Assembly: GCA_030062745.1 (NCBI GenBank)
Contig: CP099849.1
Coordinates: 13,366,144-13,430,143, forward strand
Direction of reading: 5' to 3'
Origin: Capitulum mitella
Taxonomy: Eukaryota > Arthropoda > Thecostraca > Pollicipedomorpha > Pollicipedidae
DNA: 64,000 bases
A model generated the notes under the pieces. The model was not told the origin of the DNA. It worked only from the letters and a program-made list of their open reading frames with translations, and did no database searches. Below, in pieces: positions 63,540-64,000 of this stretch. A program made the position numbers and the translations under genes. Position 1 is the stretch's first letter. Every line of letters starts with the position of its first letter.

Positions 63540-64000
63540 CCCGCGCACGACCATCGGTCGGCGACGATCACGCCCGATTGGGGAAGGGGGGCGGTTGACC
63601 GCCCCCCTCTAACTCACGAACGGTTGGTCACACGATAAAAACAAGCACATTATTGGAAAGCTCGCGACGAGTAGAGCTGCAAACCGGTCTCATTTTCTTT
63701 AGTTTTAGATAACGTGTAGGCAATTTACGTCCTATATGTTTTCCTATATGTTTTCAGTCGGCTATGTTTTCTCATAGCCGACTACATGAGACCGAGAAAC
63801 GGCCTGAATCTCAAGGGCTGTGACTAATAACGCATAGGTAAAGGCACCAGCGCACAAGTAAAGGTCCGCAGATGCCGCTACACGTCTAATTTCCTCAGAC
63901 TTGTTCAATATATACGCCGAAACGTTGAGTTACAGACACGACAATTTTCATGCCGGTTGCCGGCGGGGGCCGCAACCGTACGCAGTATGAAATTAACGGG
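63540..64000 (-). mobile_element. TTAA-type element (family C), inverted copy cut by the window end
   Basis: Starts after TTAA (63536-63539) as CCCGCGCACGACC and matches the reverse complement of 44.97-45.43 kb, for example 'gaccgcccccctctaactcacgaacggttggtcacacg'-like order read in shorter blocks. Confidence 0.7.

Overview
This is nuclear DNA from a multicellular animal, most likely an arthropod and perhaps a crustacean. Genes are split by GT-AG introns, coding exons are GC-rich at third positions, and there are abundant microsatellites, LINE, LTR, SINE and DNA-transposon remnants. The central gene encodes a CDK12-type kinase whose post-kinase segment reads like the arthropod form. The species call is inference.

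Layout. (1) 1-3931: intron of a minus-strand gene whose first coding exon (3932-4061) encodes the start of the AF10/AF17/Alhambra PHD finger. (2) 4062-5266: CpG-rich divergent promoter with an NRF1-type palindrome and, on the plus strand, a likely non-coding first exon ending in a strong donor at 5266. (3) 8917-36505: a complete CDK12/13 gene in 13 coding exons. It carries an N-terminal Arg/Ser and proline-rich region, the kinase domain (exons 6-10), the CDK12-specific C-terminal extension and further C-terminal exons, followed by a poly(A) signal at 36723. All exon phases agree except for one missing base in a GCCCCC hexamer tract of exon 4. Its introns hold LINE fragments, piggyBac-like non-autonomous elements, a very long (TC)n tract, a decayed duplicate of part of exon 11 and large inverted repeats. 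(4) 41158-43219, minus: a pogo/Tigger-like DDE transposase with a C-terminal PHD-like zinc finger and a 36-bp minisatellite, killed by three in-frame stops. (5) 44278-45432: a 1155-bp element flanked by TTAA on both sides. (6) 46545-47295, minus: two clean coding exons whose C-terminus resembles GTP cyclohydrolase I feedback regulatory protein (GFRP). A possible sister terminal exon lies at 57924-58009. (7) 53720-55894: an inverted-terminal-repeat, foldback-like element. (8) 58690-63230: LINE endonuclease remnant, candidate promoter near 61.0 kb, tRNA-derived SINE, and a Gypsy-type pol tail with polypurine tract and LTR start. (9) Both a dispersed (TA)n-associated repeat and another copy of the TTAA element lie at the right edge.

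How the parts work together. CDK12 (RNA polymerase II CTD kinase, elongation) and Alh/MLLT10 (DOT1L-associated chromatin reader) are transcription-elongation partners by family knowledge, and here they appear head-to-head on one promoter. CpG is nearly absent on both sides just inside these two genes (1-3.8 kb and about 5.4-7.4 kb). Transposon copies there have lost CpG as TpG/CpA relative to copies elsewhere in the window, which is the footprint expected of germline 5' gene-body methylation. No viral genes, toxin genes, CRISPR arrays or bacterial operons were seen.
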